From: Actinokineospora spheciospongiae
Lineage (GTDB): Bacteria > Actinomycetota > Actinomycetes > Mycobacteriales > Pseudonocardiaceae
DNA length: 64,000 nucleotides
Reading direction: 5' to 3'
Assembly (NCBI RefSeq): GCF_000564855.1
Contig: NZ_AYXG01000004.1
Location: forward strand, 1-64,000
This document shows, in pieces, positions 8,538-17,673 of the stretch; position 1 is the first letter of the stretch; every line of letters begins with the position of its first letter. Both the position numbers and the translations under genes were made by a program. The notes under the pieces are model-generated. The model was not told the DNA's origin. It searched no databases and saw only the letters and a list, made by a program, of their open reading frames with translations.

Positions 8538-9434
8538 ATGGCGATGCACCACAGGAACGGCTGGGATTGGCAGCGGGCCCAGGTGCGCGACGGGCGACTG
8601 GACTTCCGCGAACCAGACGGGCTGGACCGCGCTCTGCGCGATGGCTTCTTCTTCGTCGACCAACCACCGGACACCGACCTCACCGGTGGCGATCGGTTCG
8701 CCCGCAGCTTCTACCTCCCCGCGGACAGTGGCGACCCCTACCGCGGGTTCCGGGGCTGGGACGAACAGCGCCTGGGCAAGCACCAAGGTTACTTCGGCCG
8801 AGATGAGGACCAGACCGAGCAGTTCTTCCTTTCCAGTGCGCACTGGAAGGACGTCTACCCGCCCGAGGTCGCTGACCAGGCAGCGCGGATGCGGGACTTC
8901 GCCCTGGTGGTGCTGCGGTCCGTGCTGGCGCGGCTCGACCTGCCGGAATCGCAATGGGACACAGCGACCGGCGGGTGCCTCAGCGGCCGGGGAACCTACA
9001 CACTGACGTTCAACCACTTCCGTCCACAGGTGCGCGCCCGTGGCCTGAACGTGCACAAGGACTCGGGCTGGGTCACCGTCCTGCGCTCGACCGAACCGGG
9101 ACTGGAGGTGCTGCGCGACGGCGAGTGGCACCCGATCAACCCCACGCCGGGGGCGTTCATCGTGAACTTCGGCTGCGCCATGGAGATCCTGACAGCACAG
9201 TCCGCGACGCCGGTCTCGGCGGTGGCTCATCGAGTGGGCGAACAGAACTCCCGCGGCGGGCCGGACCGCTTCTCCTATGCGCTGTTCGTCGACAGCAGCC
9301 TGGATGGAGAGGTGAGCCCCGGCATGTTCCGGTACGAACCGGGCAGGGGGCTGGTTCTGGCAGGCCGTTTCGACGAATTCCTGGACCGCATCCTCGGCAA
9401 CACCTACCGCAAGGACACCACCGGCCTGTACTGA
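8538..9434 (+). CDS. bcmG: 2-oxoglutarate/Fe(II) dioxygenase BcmG
   Basis: 298-aa 2OG oxygenase with HKD in VHKDSGW (about residue 173), distal His in AHRVG (about 231) and Arg in PDRFSYA. Start is ATG 8538 or ATG 8544; AGGAAGGA at 8529 is better spaced for 8544. It is the last catalytic gene of the bcm operon and is followed by the only strong hairpin in the cluster. By position it is BcmG, recalled as one of three sp3 hydroxylases. Together the five dioxygenases and the P450 account for the six oxidations of bicyclomycin. Confidence 0.9.
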   Translation: MAMHHRNGWDWQRAQVRDGRLDFREPDGLDRALRDGFFFVDQPPDTDLTGGDRFARSFYLPADSGDPYRGFRGWDEQRLGKHQGYFGRDEDQTEQFFLSSAHWKDVYPPEVADQAARMRDFALVVLRSVLARLDLPESQWDTATGGCLSGRGTYTLTFNHFRPQVRARGLNVHKDSGWVTVLRSTEPGLEVLRDGEWHPINPTPGAFIVNFGCAMEILTAQSATPVSAVAHRVGEQNSRGGPDRFSYALFVDSSLDGEVSPGMFRYEPGRGLVLAGRFDEFLDRILGNTYRKDTTGLY

Positions 9435-9439
9435 TCCAC

Positions 9440-9479
9440 CCTGTGGGTGAGGGCACCGGTTGGCGTCCTCACCCACAGG
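9440..9479 (+). terminator. perfect 13-bp hairpin between bcmG and exporter
   Basis: CCTGTGGGTGAGG (9440-9452) is perfectly repeated in inverse at 9467-9479 around a 14-nt loop. No T-run follows, so it may be a weak terminator, a processing or stabilising element for the bcmA-G transcript, or part of a control leader for the exporter gene 150 nt further on. Confidence 0.7.
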
Positions 9480-9632
9480 TGCTATCGTGGGCCTCTCTGG
9501 GGTTCTTCCCTGCTTCGGCATCTCATACGCGGCGCGGTGTTCTTGCCTGCGCTTTCGCGTGCCCTCCCCCTGCTGCCCAGCCGACAACTGTGGCGGTCCT
9601 GGTCCGCCACCCGCTTGAAAGGTGGTCAGTCG
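9480..9632 (+). promoter_or_regulatory. C-rich untranslated leader of the exporter gene
   Basis: About 150 nt without a supported gene in a cluster whose other junctions are all under 15 nt. The stretch 9500-9600 is poor in G and rich in C and pyrimidine runs, the composition expected of a Rho loading region. Bicyclomycin inhibits Rho, so product-sensitive readthrough into the exporter is conceivable. The frame is open in phase with the exporter back to 9447, but the ribosome site AAAGGTGG lies just before 9633. Confidence 0.35.
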
Positions 9633-10985
9633 ATGAGCGCACACCCCCACCGGTGGTGGGCACTGACTGCGGTGGCTCTCGGGATCTTCTGCATACAGTT
9701 GGACTCGTTCGCGTTGAACCTGGCTCTCCCGGCGATCGGGCGGGGCCTGGGGACGAGTTCGGACGACGTGCAGTGGGTGGTCAGCGTCTACTTGCTGACC
9801 GTGGGCGCGTTGATGCTCGGCGCGGGTGGGCTTGCCGACCGTGTGGGTCGCAGGCTCGTCCTCGGCGTCGGACTCGGCCTGTTCGGGGTGGCATCACTGG
9901 TGTGCGCGGTGGCTCCTGCCCTGCCCGTGCTGGTCGCGGGGCGTGCACTGCAGGGCGCGGGTGGGGCGCTGATCATGCCCGCTGGGCTCGCGCTGCTGTC
10001 CACGGTCTTCGCACCCGGGCGGCGTGAACGGGCGATCGGCGCCGCGATCGGACTGGGCGGTGTGGCGACCGCCATCGGTCCCTTCGTCGGTGGGGCGCTG
10101 ACGGAGGCGCTGGGGTGGCGTGCGGTGTTCTGGCTCAACGTCCCGGTCGCCGCGGTGGCGGTCCTGGCCGCGCTGCGGGCACCGGAGTCCAGGGCTCCCC
10201 GGGCGGGCGGGGACTTCGACCTCCCCGGGCTCGCGCTGGGGACGGCCGCGCTGGCAGGCCTGGCGCTGTTCGTCGATCGAGGTCCGGTGTCCGCGACCGG
10301 GGTGATGGCCGCCGCCTCGGCGGTGCTCCTCGGGGTGGGTTTCGTGCGGCGGGAGCGGCGGGCGCCTGCGCCGCTGGTGGAGTTGTCGTTGCTGCGCAAC
10401 GGTCCTTTCGTCGCGTTGACCGGAGCCGGGATGGTCGCCAACGCGGCGACGGTGGTGTTCCTGTTCGTCGTGCCCTGGTCGTTGCAGCGGGTGTGGTCGT
10501 TGGACGTCGCCGCCGCGGGCCTGGCGTTCCTGGTGCCCGCTGTCCTGATGGCCGTCGCCGGACCCGTGGCGGGAGCGGTGCGCGCCCCACGGGCGGTGGT
10601 CACCATGGCGGTGTGCCTGGTGGCAGCGGCCATCGCTGTCGCCGCGCTGCCGCTTGCGGGTTCGTTGCCGCTCTACCTGGCGTTGAGTGCCGCCGCCGGG
10701 GCCGCGTTGGGGGTGGCCAATGCCCTGACACTGGTCGCCACCCAGGCCCTGGTGCGCCCCGAGCGGGCAGGTGAGGGATCCGGGGTCACCAAGACCGCCA
10801 TCACCGTCGCGGCCGGGATCGGGGTGGTCCTGTCCGGTCCGGTGGCCGACAGCACTCCCGCCGCTCCCACTGCGGACGTGGCCGCGGTGGTGCTGATCAC
10901 GACCGGGGCCGGTTGCCTGGTGGCAGCGGCAGTCCTGGTGCTCTGGCTTCGCTCGGGCACACGCAGGGCACCGGCCCCCGTGTGA
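9633..10985 (+). CDS. bcmT: MFS drug exporter of the bicyclomycin cluster
   Basis: 450-aa major facilitator with about 13-14 hydrophobic segments, DHA2/EmrB-like. Motif A-like ADRVGRRLVLG follows TM2, and the LQGAGGALIMP stretch in TM4-5 is characteristic of drug:H+ antiporters. ATG at 9633 has AAAGGTGG upstream. It exports and probably confers tolerance to the cluster product; no second rho gene is present in the window as an alternative resistance determinant. Published clusters call the transporter bcmT (or bcmH). It ends the cluster: only decayed DNA follows. Confidence 0.88.
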   Translation: MSAHPHRWWALTAVALGIFCIQLDSFALNLALPAIGRGLGTSSDDVQWVVSVYLLTVGALMLGAGGLADRVGRRLVLGVGLGLFGVASLVCAVAPALPVLVAGRALQGAGGALIMPAGLALLSTVFAPGRRERAIGAAIGLGGVATAIGPFVGGALTEALGWRAVFWLNVPVAAVAVLAALRAPESRAPRAGGDFDLPGLALGTAALAGLALFVDRGPVSATGVMAAASAVLLGVGFVRRERRAPAPLVELSLLRNGPFVALTGAGMVANAATVVFLFVVPWSLQRVWSLDVAAAGLAFLVPAVLMAVAGPVAGAVRAPRAVVTMAVCLVAAAIAVAALPLAGSLPLYLALSAAAGAALGVANALTLVATQALVRPERAGEGSGVTKTAITVAAGIGVVLSGPVADSTPAAPTADVAAVVLITTGAGCLVAAAVLVLWLRSGTRRAPAPV

Positions 10986-11098
10986 TTTCAAGGCGCACTG
11001 TCGAGACCTGTTCGGTTCGTGCCGACGGGCGCCGACCTCGCGTAGGCGGGCGAACCCGCTCACCGCTCCTTGGCCACCCTGCCCTTGAAGCGGAGCTG

Positions 11099-11195
11099 AT
11101 GTCCGACGGCTTCGTCCCCGACGTCTCCGACATGCCCAAGCACGACGGCGAAGCGACCTCCGGTCTTTCCCGAAGACCTACCTCTACCCGAGAGC
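11099..11195 (+). pseudogene. 5' stub of a gene cut by an insertion sequence
   Basis: ATG at 11099 with GGAG upstream opens a short, well-biased frame (MSDGFVPDVSDMPKHDGEA) that runs into insertion-sequence DNA at about 11195 and continues only as noise. It looks like the first 32 codons of a gene whose remainder was lost. Function cannot be told. The preceding 110 nt after the exporter hold only a weak 5-bp GCGGG/CCCGC hairpin at 11046-11059. Confidence 0.35.
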
Positions 11196-12316
11196 TGTCT
11201 CGTAATCCGGTGATCGGGTTGTGTGGCAGGTGGTTGTGCAGGTGATCTCGTCGTCGCGTTCGGAGTGGATGGCGCCGTTCACCGGGTTGGAGCCTGTGGG
11301 GTGCCAGAACCCCGCACGGGGCTGCTGAACTGCGGGTTCGCAGGCGATGGATCGTAGGAGCATGATCGAGGCGTGGTGTTCGGCTGCTGTATCTGATCTT
11401 TGCCCGCCTGCTGCGCGCGCACCGAGTGGTGACACCAGGCACTGTCTTGCGATGGCATAGGTGGATGGTCGCGAGGAAGTGGACCTACCCGAACCGGACA
11501 GGGCGCCCACCGCTCGACGACACGGTTGCGGCGTTGATCGAGCGGATGGCTCGAGAGAACGCCGGCTGGGGCTACCTGTGGATCCAGGGCGAACTGCTCA
11601 AGCTCGGTTACCGGGTAGCCGCCTCGACCATCCGGCGCGTGCTCAAGCGCCCGCGGATACCACCTGCCCCGATGCGTACCACCGACCTGTCATGGAGGAG
11701 ATTCCTCCATGACCAGGCTACGAGCATGCTGGCCTGCGACTTCTTCCACGTCGACCGCGCGGTCACCCTCAAACGCGTCTACGTGTTCTTCGTCCTGGAG
11801 GTCGCTACACGCCATGTCCATGTCCTGGGCACCACCACCAACCCTGACGGCCCGTGGACGACTCAACAGGCCCGTAACCTCCTCATGAACCTCGGCACCG
11901 ACATTAAAGGCCGGGCCGACGAGTTCCGGTTCTCGATCCGCGACCGGGCCGGAGAGTTCACCACCGCGTTCGATGCCGTCCTCGCCGACGCCGACATCGA
12001 CGTTGTGAAGATCCCACCACCGTGTCCGCAGGCGAACGCCTATGCCGAGCGGTTCATCGGCACCGTCAGACGTGAAGTCACCGATTGCCTGCTCATCGTC
12101 GGCGAGCGTCACCTGAACTCGGTGCGGGACCGCTACGTCTCGCATCACAACCATCGCCGCCCTCATCGGGGATTGCAGCTCATGCCACCACGACCAGACA
12201 GCCCAGTTCCGCAGCCGAACCGCACAGCTGTACATCGCCGACCGGTCCTCGGCGGCCTGATCAACGAGTACGAACCAATAGGGGCTTGACGCAGGTCAAG
12301 GCCTGCGCACCGACTT
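11196..12316 (+). mobile_element. degraded insertion sequence with DDE (rve) transposase
   Basis: The block from the sequence GAGCTGTCTCGTAATCCGG (about 11193) to about 12316 is insertion-sequence DNA. It contains an N-terminally deleted integrase-core transposase and abuts the C-terminal half of a second, unrelated transposase. About 180 nt of the left part carry no frame. Precise terminal repeats could not be established by eye, so the limits are approximate. Confidence 0.5.
11426..12289 (+). pseudogene. integrase-core (rve) transposase, N-terminus deleted
   Basis: 287 aa from GTG 11426. The catalytic triad is present: Asp in LACDFFHVD, Asp in IRDRAGEF and Glu in NAYAERFIG. The C-terminal HHNHRRPHRGL is typical of this group. 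Relatives have about 100 more N-terminal residues. Here the expected first block (VRLLYLIF, in frame at 11378-11401) is fused directly to ARLLRAHRVV, so an internal in-frame deletion removed the DNA-binding region, and no start codon remains upstream. It is probably inactive. Confidence 0.75.
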
Positions 12317-13027
12317 TTGACACCCCACAGGGGCGCCCAGGACGTGGTGACCCGCACCGACACCCGTCTCTACGGCACCGCGACCGCACATGCCTGGAAC
12401 CGCCTGCATCCACGACTGACCCACCGGGCCGCCTGGATCGATCACGACGGTTCCCTGCCGATCATCGAGGGCACCGTCGTCCGTCTGACCGTCGAACACC
12501 TGCCCAGCGGCGGGGTGAACAAACCGGTCTGGCTGTGGTGCTCCGGCACCGACGCCGACGAGGCCCAGGTCGACCGCTATTGGCAGATGTTCCTGCGGCG
12601 CTTCGACATCGAGCACACCTTCCGGATGCTCAAACAGACCCTGGGCTGGACCAAGCCCCGACTGCGCGATCCCGAGGCCGCCGACCGCTGGACCTGGCTG
12701 CTCCTGGCCGTCCACGCCCAACTCCGCCTGGCCCGCCCGCTGGTCGCCGACCTGCGCCACCCCTGGCAACGACCCGCCGAACCCGCCATGCTCACCCCCG
12801 CGCGCGTCCGTCGAGGGTTTCGCAACCTCCACACGAAGATCGCCCGCCCAGCCGGGGCGCTGAAACCCGGTCACCCCGGCCCAGGACGACCGGCCGGATC
12901 GAAAATCATGTTGTCGCGCAACGCTTCGACGTCGGACTACTCCTGGTCACCGGCCAAGCGCACACCCAACCGGCCCACCACAAGAAGGGCACCAAACCCC
13001 GCCGAAAAGGTTAAAAGACAAGCTTAG
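12317..13027 (+). pseudogene. C-terminal half of a second transposase, frameshifted
   Basis: Encodes the distal part of a large DDE transposase of the type with FLRRFDIEHTFRMLKQTLGW and a terminal GPGRPAGSKN block. The N-terminal half is missing at the junction with the preceding element. Near 12898 the frame slips: the expected tail (HVVAQRFDVG) continues in the neighbouring frame to about 13014. The remnant ends about 20 nt before the sbcC stop codon. Two overlapping IS scars therefore separate the bicyclomycin cluster from the sbcDC genes. Confidence 0.7.
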
Positions 13028-13046
13028 AATGAAGAACTCGAGATCG

Positions 13047-16000
13047 TCAAGCCAGAGTCTGTAGACCTCGCGCGAGATCGTCCTGGGCTACGACGTCGCG
13101 TTCGGCCGCAGTCAACCAGGCTGCTGTGGAGCCGGAGGCGTTGCGCTTCACCCACAACACGTCGTCAACCGCCTCGGCGACGACGTGGAGGTGGCTGATC
13201 ACCAAGACCAAGCGGTCACTGCCCGCTTGTGCGCGCAGGACGTCTAGGGCCGACTCGAGCGCCGTGGTGTCCAACGTTCCGAAGCCCTCGTCGAGGAAAA
13301 GGGCTCCCAGTCTCGGCCCGCTGCGGGAGTGCAGTACCGCCAACGCCAGGGAGAGGGCGAGCGATGCCAGGAACTTCTCACCGCCGGACAGGCGGTTGGG
13401 GGTGTAGGTCACGTCGGACCCGCGGCTGACGATGTCGAAGTTCTCGGCGAAACCGAACCGCATGTCGGTGAGCCTGCCCAACAGGTCGCTCGCGACACCC
13501 AGCAGTGCGCCGGTGTTCAGGGCGGTTAGGTGCCCGAGGAACTTGGCGTCGACGAGGTTGCGGCGCAGCACGTCCAAGGCGTCTCGGCGGGCGGTCCCTG
13601 CGGCGATGGCGAAGTCCAGGTCCGCGGCAGGCTTGACTAGCGCCTGCGCCCGGGCCTCCTCTTTGCGCTGGGTCGCCTCCTCCCTCCGCGCCGTCGCCGC
13701 CGCAGCGACCAATGGGTGCAGCGCGTTCTGGGCGGTCAGGTCGGCAGTGGAGTCGAAGCCGTCGACATCGCGAAGGGGGGCGGCCAACTCCCGGAGGCGG
13801 TCAACCGCGGCACGGGTGCCTGCTGTGTTCACCTCGTGCGCCGTGGTCAGCTCGTTGACGAGTGCGCCGGAGTACGAAGACAGGTCCGCCGCGAACGCCC
13901 GGGTCTCGTCGATTCCCCACGCCGAGGGGCGTTCGACTGCCGTGAGGCGTTGATCCGCCCGGCAGTGGGTGCGGGCCCTCGCTGCGGACTCAGCCCACGC
14001 CTCGAGCGCGCGGCGCAGGGCGTCGAGCGGTTTGTCGTGTTTCGTGATTGCCTCCCTGTCCAGGGCCGCCTGCTCCACCAACAGGTCGGATCGGGTCGCG
14101 CCGAGTGCTTCCTTGGTCTTGATGGTCTGCTTGATCTGCGACAGCAGGTCGGCGAGAGTGACCTGCGCGGCTGACAGGCTTTCAGGGGTGACGTCCGCGA
14201 GTTCCCCCGGCAGCACCGATCGAAGCCTCGGCGGCAGACTGTCCAGGTCCGCGGAGCCGTCTGCCATCGTGAGCCGGAGTCGGGCGGCCCCCGCGTCGAC
14301 TTCGCGGCAACGCCGCTCGTGCGCCTTCTTCCTGGCTTCGAGGACCTTGCTGTCCGCTGCGAGTTCCTCGGTGTGGCGATGTTCGTCGTGGACGAAGCCT
14401 GCAGCGCGATCCGATGCTTCCCGGGCACACGACCCGAGAAGCGCCGTGCTGGATTCCACAAACCGCCTGGCCGCCGCTCCGGCAAGCCCGACCTGGTCGG
14501 TGCGAAGCTCGGCGAACTCAGTCAGCATCGACAGCGCGGAGTCGACGGCGAAGTCCGATCCTGCTTCCTCGGCGAGACGACACACGAGTTCGTAGTCCTG
14601 CCGCAGCGCGGACACGGCTGTCGTGGCATCGCTTCTCGCCTGTGCGAGTCGCGTCGCGCATGCCGCCTCTCGCTTCTGTCCCTGTCCGGCGGCCGCTGTG
14701 GCCTCCGCGACCTCGGTGCCCAGGCGGTTACGGGCCGCCGTCGCCTCCTTGACCCGCGTGCGTGCCGTCCGCAACTCGACCGCGCTCGTGTGGGACGCGG
14801 GCTCGAACCCAGCCGGTACCGGTCTCCGGCACACCGGGCAGTCGTCGCCTGGATGGGTGGTCGAGGCGAGCGCCGCTGCCCGGTCGCGCGACTCGAGCGC
14901 GTCCACCTTCCCACATGCCTCGGCGAGTTCTCGGTCGACTTCGGCGGTGTCGAGTCGGGCGACGAGATCACGGGCGGTCGTCAGCTCGTGGCACGCGGTG
15001 GCGTGGTCTTGTTCTGCTTCGGCGCTGTCGGTCATCGCGGTCCCCACGGCGGTGACGAGTGAGCGGGTGCCCGTGAGGTGTGAGTCGAGCGCACTGCTCG
15101 CCGCGACCGCGATCCCGGTCGCTGAGCGAAGAGCGGCGCTCCGCTCGGCGCGGGTGACCAGGTCCTGCTCCACTCTCGCGATGCCCTTCTGCTCGTCACC
15201 CAGCTCAGTGCCCATCGTCGCCAGTCGGGCCCGTTCGGAGCGGTGTGAATCCGCTCGTGTGCCCAGACCGCGCAGGACCACCTCGGCTTGGATGAGCGCG
15301 TCACGGCCCTCACCCACGGTCTCGGCGTCGGTGATCATCGTGTCCAGCGCGCTCTCGCGGGCGTCGACGTCGTTACGGCGCGATGCCAGGGAACGTCGTC
15401 GGGCGGTGATGTCGGCGGCGACCGCATCGAGGCCTGCCAGGGTTTCCCCGGTTCCGAGAACCGTCCGCCCTCGCAGGTCCTCCAGTGCTGCGGAGATCAC
15501 CGTCGCCTGCTTCTGCCTGGTCGCGATCTCCTGTCGCGCGGACGTCATGTCCTCGATCGTTCCGGCCAGGTTCGTTGCCAGGGCCTCGGCGGCGTCAGCC
15601 GCCGCGCGCGCCGTCGCGGCTGTATGGGTCGGGTTGTCCGGCATGTGCGCGCGGACGGTCCTCGCCTCGGTGAGCCGCAGGTCGAGCCTGGCCTTGCGCT
15701 TCTCGGCCAGGCCCTGCTGATCCGCCAGTGAGTCGGTCGCGAACAGTTCCCGGAGGAGTCCGCTGCGCTCCTTCGGGGTGGCGGTGAGCAGTTTGTCGAA
15801 CCTGCCCTGGGGCAGGAGTCCCACTCGCAGGAAGGTCTCGTAGCCCATGTGCAGCAGGCCCGCGATCCGATTGTCGACGGCGGTGGCGCCGTCGACCTCC
15901 TCCCCGGTGTCCAGGTCGGTCAGGTGATGGCGTCCCGGGGTGGTCTTGGCGTTCATGGTGCGGCGCACTCGCCAGCGGTGCCCGTCGTGCAGGAAGTCCA

Positions 16001-16223
16001 ACTCCACGCTCAGCGAGTCGGCCCCATCCGCGATGAGCGCCCTGGGCTCCCGCGCGTCCCAGGAACTCTTGCGGTACAGCGCGAACGTGATGGCGTCGAG
16101 CAGGCTGCTCTTGCCCGCTCCGGTGTCACCGATCACTCCGACCAGGCCCTTGCCGGTCAGGTCGACCCTGACCTCGGCCGAGTAGCTGCGGAGCCCTTTG
16201 ATCGTGAGTCTCAGCGGTTTCAT
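13047..16223 (-). CDS. sbcC: SbcC-type nuclease subunit (SMC-like ATPase)
   Basis: 1058 aa. N-terminal Walker A GDTGAGKSSLLDAI near residue 37, long coiled coils, a CPVC zinc hook at about 460, and C-terminal signature LSGGEKFLASLAL with Walker B LFLDEGFGTLD. With SbcD it forms the Mre11-Rad50-like complex that cleaves hairpins and protein-blocked DNA ends. ATG at 16223 overlaps the sbcD stop as ATGA; a longer open frame to 16334 lies inside sbcD. The coding region is intact to its stop although IS scars start about 20 nt beyond. It sits divergent to a defence-like operon rather than in a housekeeping context. Confidence 0.93.
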   Translation of the reverse strand: MKPLRLTIKGLRSYSAEVRVDLTGKGLVGVIGDTGAGKSSLLDAITFALYRKSSWDAREPRALIADGADSLSVELDFLHDGHRWRVRRTMNAKTTPGRHHLTDLDTGEEVDGATAVDNRIAGLLHMGYETFLRVGLLPQGRFDKLLTATPKERSGLLRELFATDSLADQQGLAEKRKARLDLRLTEARTVRAHMPDNPTHTAATARAAADAAEALATNLAGTIEDMTSARQEIATRQKQATVISAALEDLRGRTVLGTGETLAGLDAVAADITARRRSLASRRNDVDARESALDTMITDAETVGEGRDALIQAEVVLRGLGTRADSHRSERARLATMGTELGDEQKGIARVEQDLVTRAERSAALRSATGIAVAASSALDSHLTGTRSLVTAVGTAMTDSAEAEQDHATACHELTTARDLVARLDTAEVDRELAEACGKVDALESRDRAAALASTTHPGDDCPVCRRPVPAGFEPASHTSAVELRTARTRVKEATAARNRLGTEVAEATAAAGQGQKREAACATRLAQARSDATTAVSALRQDYELVCRLAEEAGSDFAVDSALSMLTEFAELRTDQVGLAGAAARRFVESSTALLGSCAREASDRAAGFVHDEHRHTEELAADSKVLEARKKAHERRCREVDAGAARLRLTMADGSADLDSLPPRLRSVLPGELADVTPESLSAAQVTLADLLSQIKQTIKTKEALGATRSDLLVEQAALDREAITKHDKPLDALRRALEAWAESAARARTHCRADQRLTAVERPSAWGIDETRAFAADLSSYSGALVNELTTAHEVNTAGTRAAVDRLRELAAPLRDVDGFDSTADLTAQNALHPLVAAAATARREEATQRKEEARAQALVKPAADLDFAIAAGTARRDALDVLRRNLVDAKFLGHLTALNTGALLGVASDLLGRLTDMRFGFAENFDIVSRGSDVTYTPNRLSGGEKFLASLALSLALAVLHSRSGPRLGALFLDEGFGTLDTTALESALDVLRAQAGSDRLVLVISHLHVVAEAVDDVLWVKRNASGSTAAWLTAAERDVVAQDDLARGLQTLA

Positions 16224-17542
16224 CGTCGTGCCTCCGTCCCGGTGACCGTGCCGTCGGTGAGCAGCCCGGTGCGGTCGATCCCGTCGAACCCCTTCCCTGC
16301 GATGGCTGCGTCCAACAGCTCCTCCTCGCAGCACGGTGTGGTGTCGGCCGGATCCGGTTCGGCCCGCATCCCCGCGAACGTGGACATGGCCTGATCCAAC
16401 GCGATCCCGTGCGTCCCGTGCTTGGACAGGTAGTCGTGGAGCATGTCGTGGACATCGGGAAGGTCGGTGTCCACCGCGACGCGGTCGAGCACGGCGGTCA
16501 CGGCGCCGGGGCAGCGCTCCTCGACGTCGACGATCGTTGCTTGGGGAAGCAGTTCCTCCAGCCTTTCGCCCAACAGGGCCATGGGGCTCTCGCTGTCCAC
16601 CACCGCCTTCACCCAGGCGTCGCCGACGCCCGCCGCACGCTGCGCGATCTGGTCGAGCGTTCCGGTCAGGCGCCGCAGCGGCCTGCCGGAGTCCAAGGGG
16701 GCGAGCTCGACCCGAGGCGGCCTTCCCGGGGTGATCTCCACCAGCGCGATGCTCTTGGCGTCGCGCGTTTCGCCGAAGTCCATCTGCAGCGGGCTGCCCG
16801 CGTAGTGGGCGGGATACCCCGCGCGGGGGACGAGCTGCGGCTTGTGGATGTGGCCGAGCGCGCCGTAGTCGACCTCCGGCAGGGCGACGGCCTCGACCGC
16901 GTAGGCGGAGGACACCGAGATCGTTCGCTCCGAGTAGGACGGTGTCGCGCCCTCGACGAACAGGTGGGCGGCGTACACCAACAGGTCTCGCGGACCGCGG
17001 GATGCGGCCAGGCGCCGGTACACCTCCGCTTGCACCTCGCGCATCCGCTCGGCGTAGCTCGCCGTCGCCGAGGCCGGGTCGTCGAACTCGTAGGCGAACC
17101 GGTTGGGGTGCAGGTAGGGAAGCGCCCCGACGCGCACCGTCAGCTCCCCGGTTTCGGCGGGGTACTCCGCCAGCAGGAGCCCTCCCGGCCGGGCGTCGGT
17201 GGCGAAGCGCACCCGCGCCCGATCACCCGTCCGTGCGCCCAGGTCGCTGAGCATGTAGTCCAGGAACGCCAGGACGTGTCGTGTGTCGTGGTTGCCCGCG
17301 ACGACGACGACAGGGGCGATGTCCCCGAGTTCGCGCAGGGTCTGGGCGGCCCGACGCATGTCGTCGAGCGAGGGCCTGGGGCTGTCGAAGAGGTCTCCGC
17401 TGTGCACGATGAGGTCCGGGGCGAAGTCCTGTGCGACGGAGACGATCTCGCCGAGGACGGCGTCGAATTCCCGATCGCGTCGGTGGCGGCCGATCTGGCG
17501 GCCCAGGTGCCAGTCGGAGGTGTGGAGAACACGTGCGGACAA
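16220..17542 (-). CDS. sbcD: SbcD-type exonuclease subunit (Mre11-like)
   Basis: 440-aa calcineurin-fold phosphoesterase. Metal-binding motifs in order: LHTSDWHLG (D-x-H), SGDLFD, AGNHDT, YAAHLF, and LGHIHKPQ (G-H-x-H). A C-terminal capping domain follows. The preferred start is TTG at 17542, with GGGAGG seven bases upstream and the catalytic DWH close to the N-terminus; the ATG 84 nt further upstream has no ribosome site. It forms an operon with sbcC. The start lies about 130 bp from the divergent operon, and the two share a control region with a palindrome. Confidence 0.92.
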   Translation of the reverse strand: MSARVLHTSDWHLGRQIGRHRRDREFDAVLGEIVSVAQDFAPDLIVHSGDLFDSPRPSLDDMRRAAQTLRELGDIAPVVVVAGNHDTRHVLAFLDYMLSDLGARTGDRARVRFATDARPGGLLLAEYPAETGELTVRVGALPYLHPNRFAYEFDDPASATASYAERMREVQAEVYRRLAASRGPRDLLVYAAHLFVEGATPSYSERTISVSSAYAVEAVALPEVDYGALGHIHKPQLVPRAGYPAHYAGSPLQMDFGETRDAKSIALVEITPGRPPRVELAPLDSGRPLRRLTGTLDQIAQRAAGVGDAWVKAVVDSESPMALLGERLEELLPQATIVDVEERCPGAVTAVLDRVAVDTDLPDVHDMLHDYLSKHGTHGIALDQAMSTFAGMRAEPDPADTTPCCEEELLDAAIAGKGFDGIDRTGLLTDGTVTGTEARR

Positions 17543-17622
17543 GGCATGCCTCCCGGGGAAGGAGAGGGGTGCCGCGATGGGCGCGCACCCGGGGTCGACG
17601 GGTTCAGGGCGCCCACCGTACA

Positions 17623-17643
17623 CCATAGTAGGGAAGACTATGG
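17623..17643. promoter_or_regulatory. 21-bp perfect palindrome in shared promoter region
   Basis: CCATAGT and ACTATGG form perfect 7-bp arms around a 7-nt centre. The site lies between sbcD and the divergent defence-like operon, just upstream of a TACGAT -10 element, at the place of a -35 box. This is the classical layout of a repressor operator. The 279-aa gene product immediately downstream is a candidate binder. Confidence 0.6.
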
Positions 17644-17661
17644 AAGAGTCTGGATTTCTGG

Positions 17662-17667
17662 TACGAT
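17662..17667 (+). promoter_or_regulatory. -10 element TACGAT for a probable leaderless transcript
   Basis: TACGAT ends six bases before the ATG at 17674, the geometry of actinobacterial leaderless mRNAs (TANNNT about 7 nt before the +1 A of ATG). No Shine-Dalgarno sequence precedes that ATG, which supports leaderless initiation. Confidence 0.5.
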
Positions 17668-17673
17668 GAGACC

